This document shows positions 4,770-6,392 of a DNA stretch of 6,392 bases, in pieces (position 1 is the stretch's first letter; every line of letters begins with the position of its first letter). The stretch comes from CAYZTD01 sp964473335 (lineage in GTDB: Archaea > Thermoplasmatota > E2 > DHVEG-1): assembly GCA_964473335.1 (NCBI GenBank), contig CAYYOO010000083.1:1-6392 (forward strand). The letters run 5' to 3'. Made by a program: the position numbers and the translations under genes. A model generated the notes under the pieces. It was not told where the DNA came from and made no database searches. It saw only the letters and a program-made list of their open reading frames with translations.

Positions 4770-6392
4770 TTATTTTGTAAATAATGTGTTACTAAAAGTA
4801 TTTTTATTAAATTGCATGGTTTTTCGGATCAAAGGATGAAAAAACTTTTCATACATTGGATGGAATATTTTTTCAAAATTGTCTTGGAATATTCCTAAGA
4901 GATTATCTATGTTTTTTAAAAAATCTCTTTCAATTTGTTTTTCGTTTACTCCTCTGCCTCTTTTTTTAGTATCAAGTTCTACTTTTATTATTCTATAATC
5001 TGTATGATCGTTCTTATTTGTAATTTTTATCCATCCATCAAAGTGTTCTTTATATTTATTTGGAGCAGTAACTTTAACTGTAATAGATTTATCACCTTCG
5101 TCTGTTGTTAGATCATTTCCATTACTTGGACTGAAACTCCATGTCCCCCAATCTGTTTCAAACTTGTTTATTGTCCAATCAAGTTTAGAATCATACGAGC
5201 CTAAATTAGATATGTAGACTTTATCATCTACTTGACTATTTGGTTTTACATTATACCAAACAATGGGTTCTATTGTAGAATAGGCATATACTTCAGCTTC
5301 AGGTTCCTCTTCAACAGGTATATATCTGATTTTTACTTTGTATAGATAAGTTTCATCCCATACATCATCATGGACCTGAATTTTTACAATACCATCATTA
5401 CTAACATAGTTACTAGGATTCGAACTGATTTTTTTTGTCTTCCATCTTGGTTCATCATGGGCAGGTGGATTAGGTGTTATATCTGACCAAGTTTTCCAAC
5501 TATTTGAATTATAATTATATATCTTTAGATCTGGTCCACCCTGGCCTATAGCTCCCCATTCGCCAAAATAAATGCTTACAGAGAGTTCATCTTCAATAGA
5601 ATTTGTTCCGATATCAAATTCATAAGTTGCAGTACACGGCCTGTCATCTTTTTTGTTATCATCATCATCCCAACTATCTGTTGTTTCATCACTCATTAAA
5701 ATACCAGTATACCGTCCGTTTTCATCTTGTAGAGGTCTCCAATCTCCAGATATTTCTGTAAAAGCTCTTCCCATGTTTATAGGGTCATTACCTTGATGGC
5801 AATAATAATATGCATATTTTGCAATATTACACTCGCCATATTTTATCCTAAAATATCCGTTTTCTCCCCATGATTTTCCCCAGCTGTTTTTACATATCCA
5901 GCAGGAGTCCTCATCGTTATAACCGACTATTGCAACTGCATGGTTTCCATTAGTATAATCACCCCATTTATGTTCATAAATACCATATTTATAATCGCCA
6001 AAATCTTCGTATACCTTAAAATATGTAAAAACAGGGCCATATCTGGCTATAGCTAGTTTAACTGCTTTTTCACCTGAAACAACATTACATTTTTTCGCAT
6101 CTATTTTTGTTGATTTCCAATATGAATCTTTTTCAGAACAATCTGGATTATGATAATCATTTATATCTGCATCCCAATAAGAATTATATCTAAATCCCTC
6201 CTCTGAAAAAGCACCATATTCGTTAACAAAATTCATTGTCCCTTCCATGTTAGCACCCCCGCATCCATTAAAATTTGAGTTATCTACTCTCCATCCACAT
6301 GAGACCATATATTGTTCAGATAGATCAACATCAAGATTAGGTTGTTTATTAGCAATATTTAATGCACCTTCAAGAGCCCCATAAGATGCAAA
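4770..6392 (-). CDS. Papain-family (C1A) cysteine protease with C-terminal beta-sandwich domains (5' partial)
   Basis: An open frame runs from the right edge (6392) to the TAA at 4772-4770, 540 visible residues; the N-terminus is outside. It opens with FASYGALEGALNIANK, the sequence that follows the catalytic CWA in papain-like enzymes. SEQYMVSCGW and GCGGANMEGTMNFVNEYG are the next family motifs. The catalytic His is in GNHAVAIVGY (about visible residue 151) and the Asn in CKNSWGKSWGENGYFRIKYG (about 169). After the peptidase (to about 200) comes an acidic linker (DSWDDDDNKKDD). A probable beta-sandwich follows at about 250-360, with PDLKIYNYNSNSW. The next domain, at about 365-475, is Ig-like or BACON-like (VYISNLGSYDSKLDWTI, then ITVKVTAPNKY). 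A tail with FHPMYEKFFHPLI ends the protein. No C-terminal membrane anchor is visible. Secretion is likely but needs the missing N-terminus. Confidence 0.92.
   Translation of the reverse strand, partial: FASYGALEGALNIANKQPNLDVDLSEQYMVSCGWRVDNSNFNGCGGANMEGTMNFVNEYGAFSEEGFRYNSYWDADINDYHNPDCSEKDSYWKSTKIDAKKCNVVSGEKAVKLAIARYGPVFTYFKVYEDFGDYKYGIYEHKWGDYTNGNHAVAIVGYNDEDSCWICKNSWGKSWGENGYFRIKYGECNIAKYAYYYCHQGNDPINMGRAFTEISGDWRPLQDENGRYTGILMSDETTDSWDDDDNKKDDRPCTATYEFDIGTNSIEDELSVSIYFGEWGAIGQGGPDLKIYNYNSNSWKTWSDITPNPPAHDEPRWKTKKISSNPSNYVSNDGIVKIQVHDDVWDETYLYKVKIRYIPVEEEPEAEVYAYSTIEPIVWYNVKPNSQVDDKVYISNLGSYDSKLDWTINKFETDWGTWSFSPSNGNDLTTDEGDKSITVKVTAPNKYKEHFDGWIKITNKNDHTDYRIIKVELDTKKRGRGVNEKQIERDFLKNIDNLLGIFQDNFEKIFHPMYEKFFHPLIRKTMQFNKNTFSNTLFTK

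Overview
This is an AT-rich archaeal chromosome segment. The archaeal signs are an archaeal-type uL15 and SecY, two genes of ether-lipid synthesis (a UbiA-type prenyltransferase and CDP-archaeol synthase), a METTL5-type rRNA methylase, a tRNA without an encoded CCA end, and TATA-like promoters. The uL15 central region looks most like Thermoplasmatota or related Euryarchaeota from memory of the family. That placement is a guess and cannot be settled here.

Left part (1-2075, all minus strand). Reading leftwards, the order is a METTL5-like adenine methylase, a NYN-domain (LabA/DUF88) putative nuclease, a small unrecognised protein, uL15, and the first 42 codons of SecY, cut by the window edge. 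uL15-secY is the usual end of the spc ribosomal operon, but the uL30 gene expected just before uL15 is absent. A BRE/TATA-like promoter lies there instead. The block is mostly about translation and RNA.

Middle part (2159-4761, all plus strand). A tRNA-Ala(GGC) is followed by a small 2TM-domain membrane protein. Then come a UbiA-family prenyltransferase (probably digeranylgeranylglyceryl phosphate synthase), a winged-helix regulator and CDP-archaeol synthase (CarS). The two lipid enzymes would catalyse consecutive steps of archaeal membrane-lipid synthesis, with a DNA-binding protein between them. A perfect 17-bp inverted repeat sits in the regulator's leader and is a candidate autoregulatory operator.

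Right part (4770-6392, minus strand). This holds most of a large papain-family (C1A) cysteine protease, convergent with carS and separated from it by 8 bp. The window ends about three codons before the expected catalytic Cys. The visible protein continues from the peptidase into two probable beta-sandwich domains and an unusual charged and aromatic C-terminal tail, which suggests a secreted or surface protein.

No stretch longer than about 120 bases lacks a gene. I saw no CRISPR array, insertion sequence, integrase or phage gene. The window looks like ordinary archaeal core genome, with the lipid/regulator cluster and the protease as the most interesting parts.
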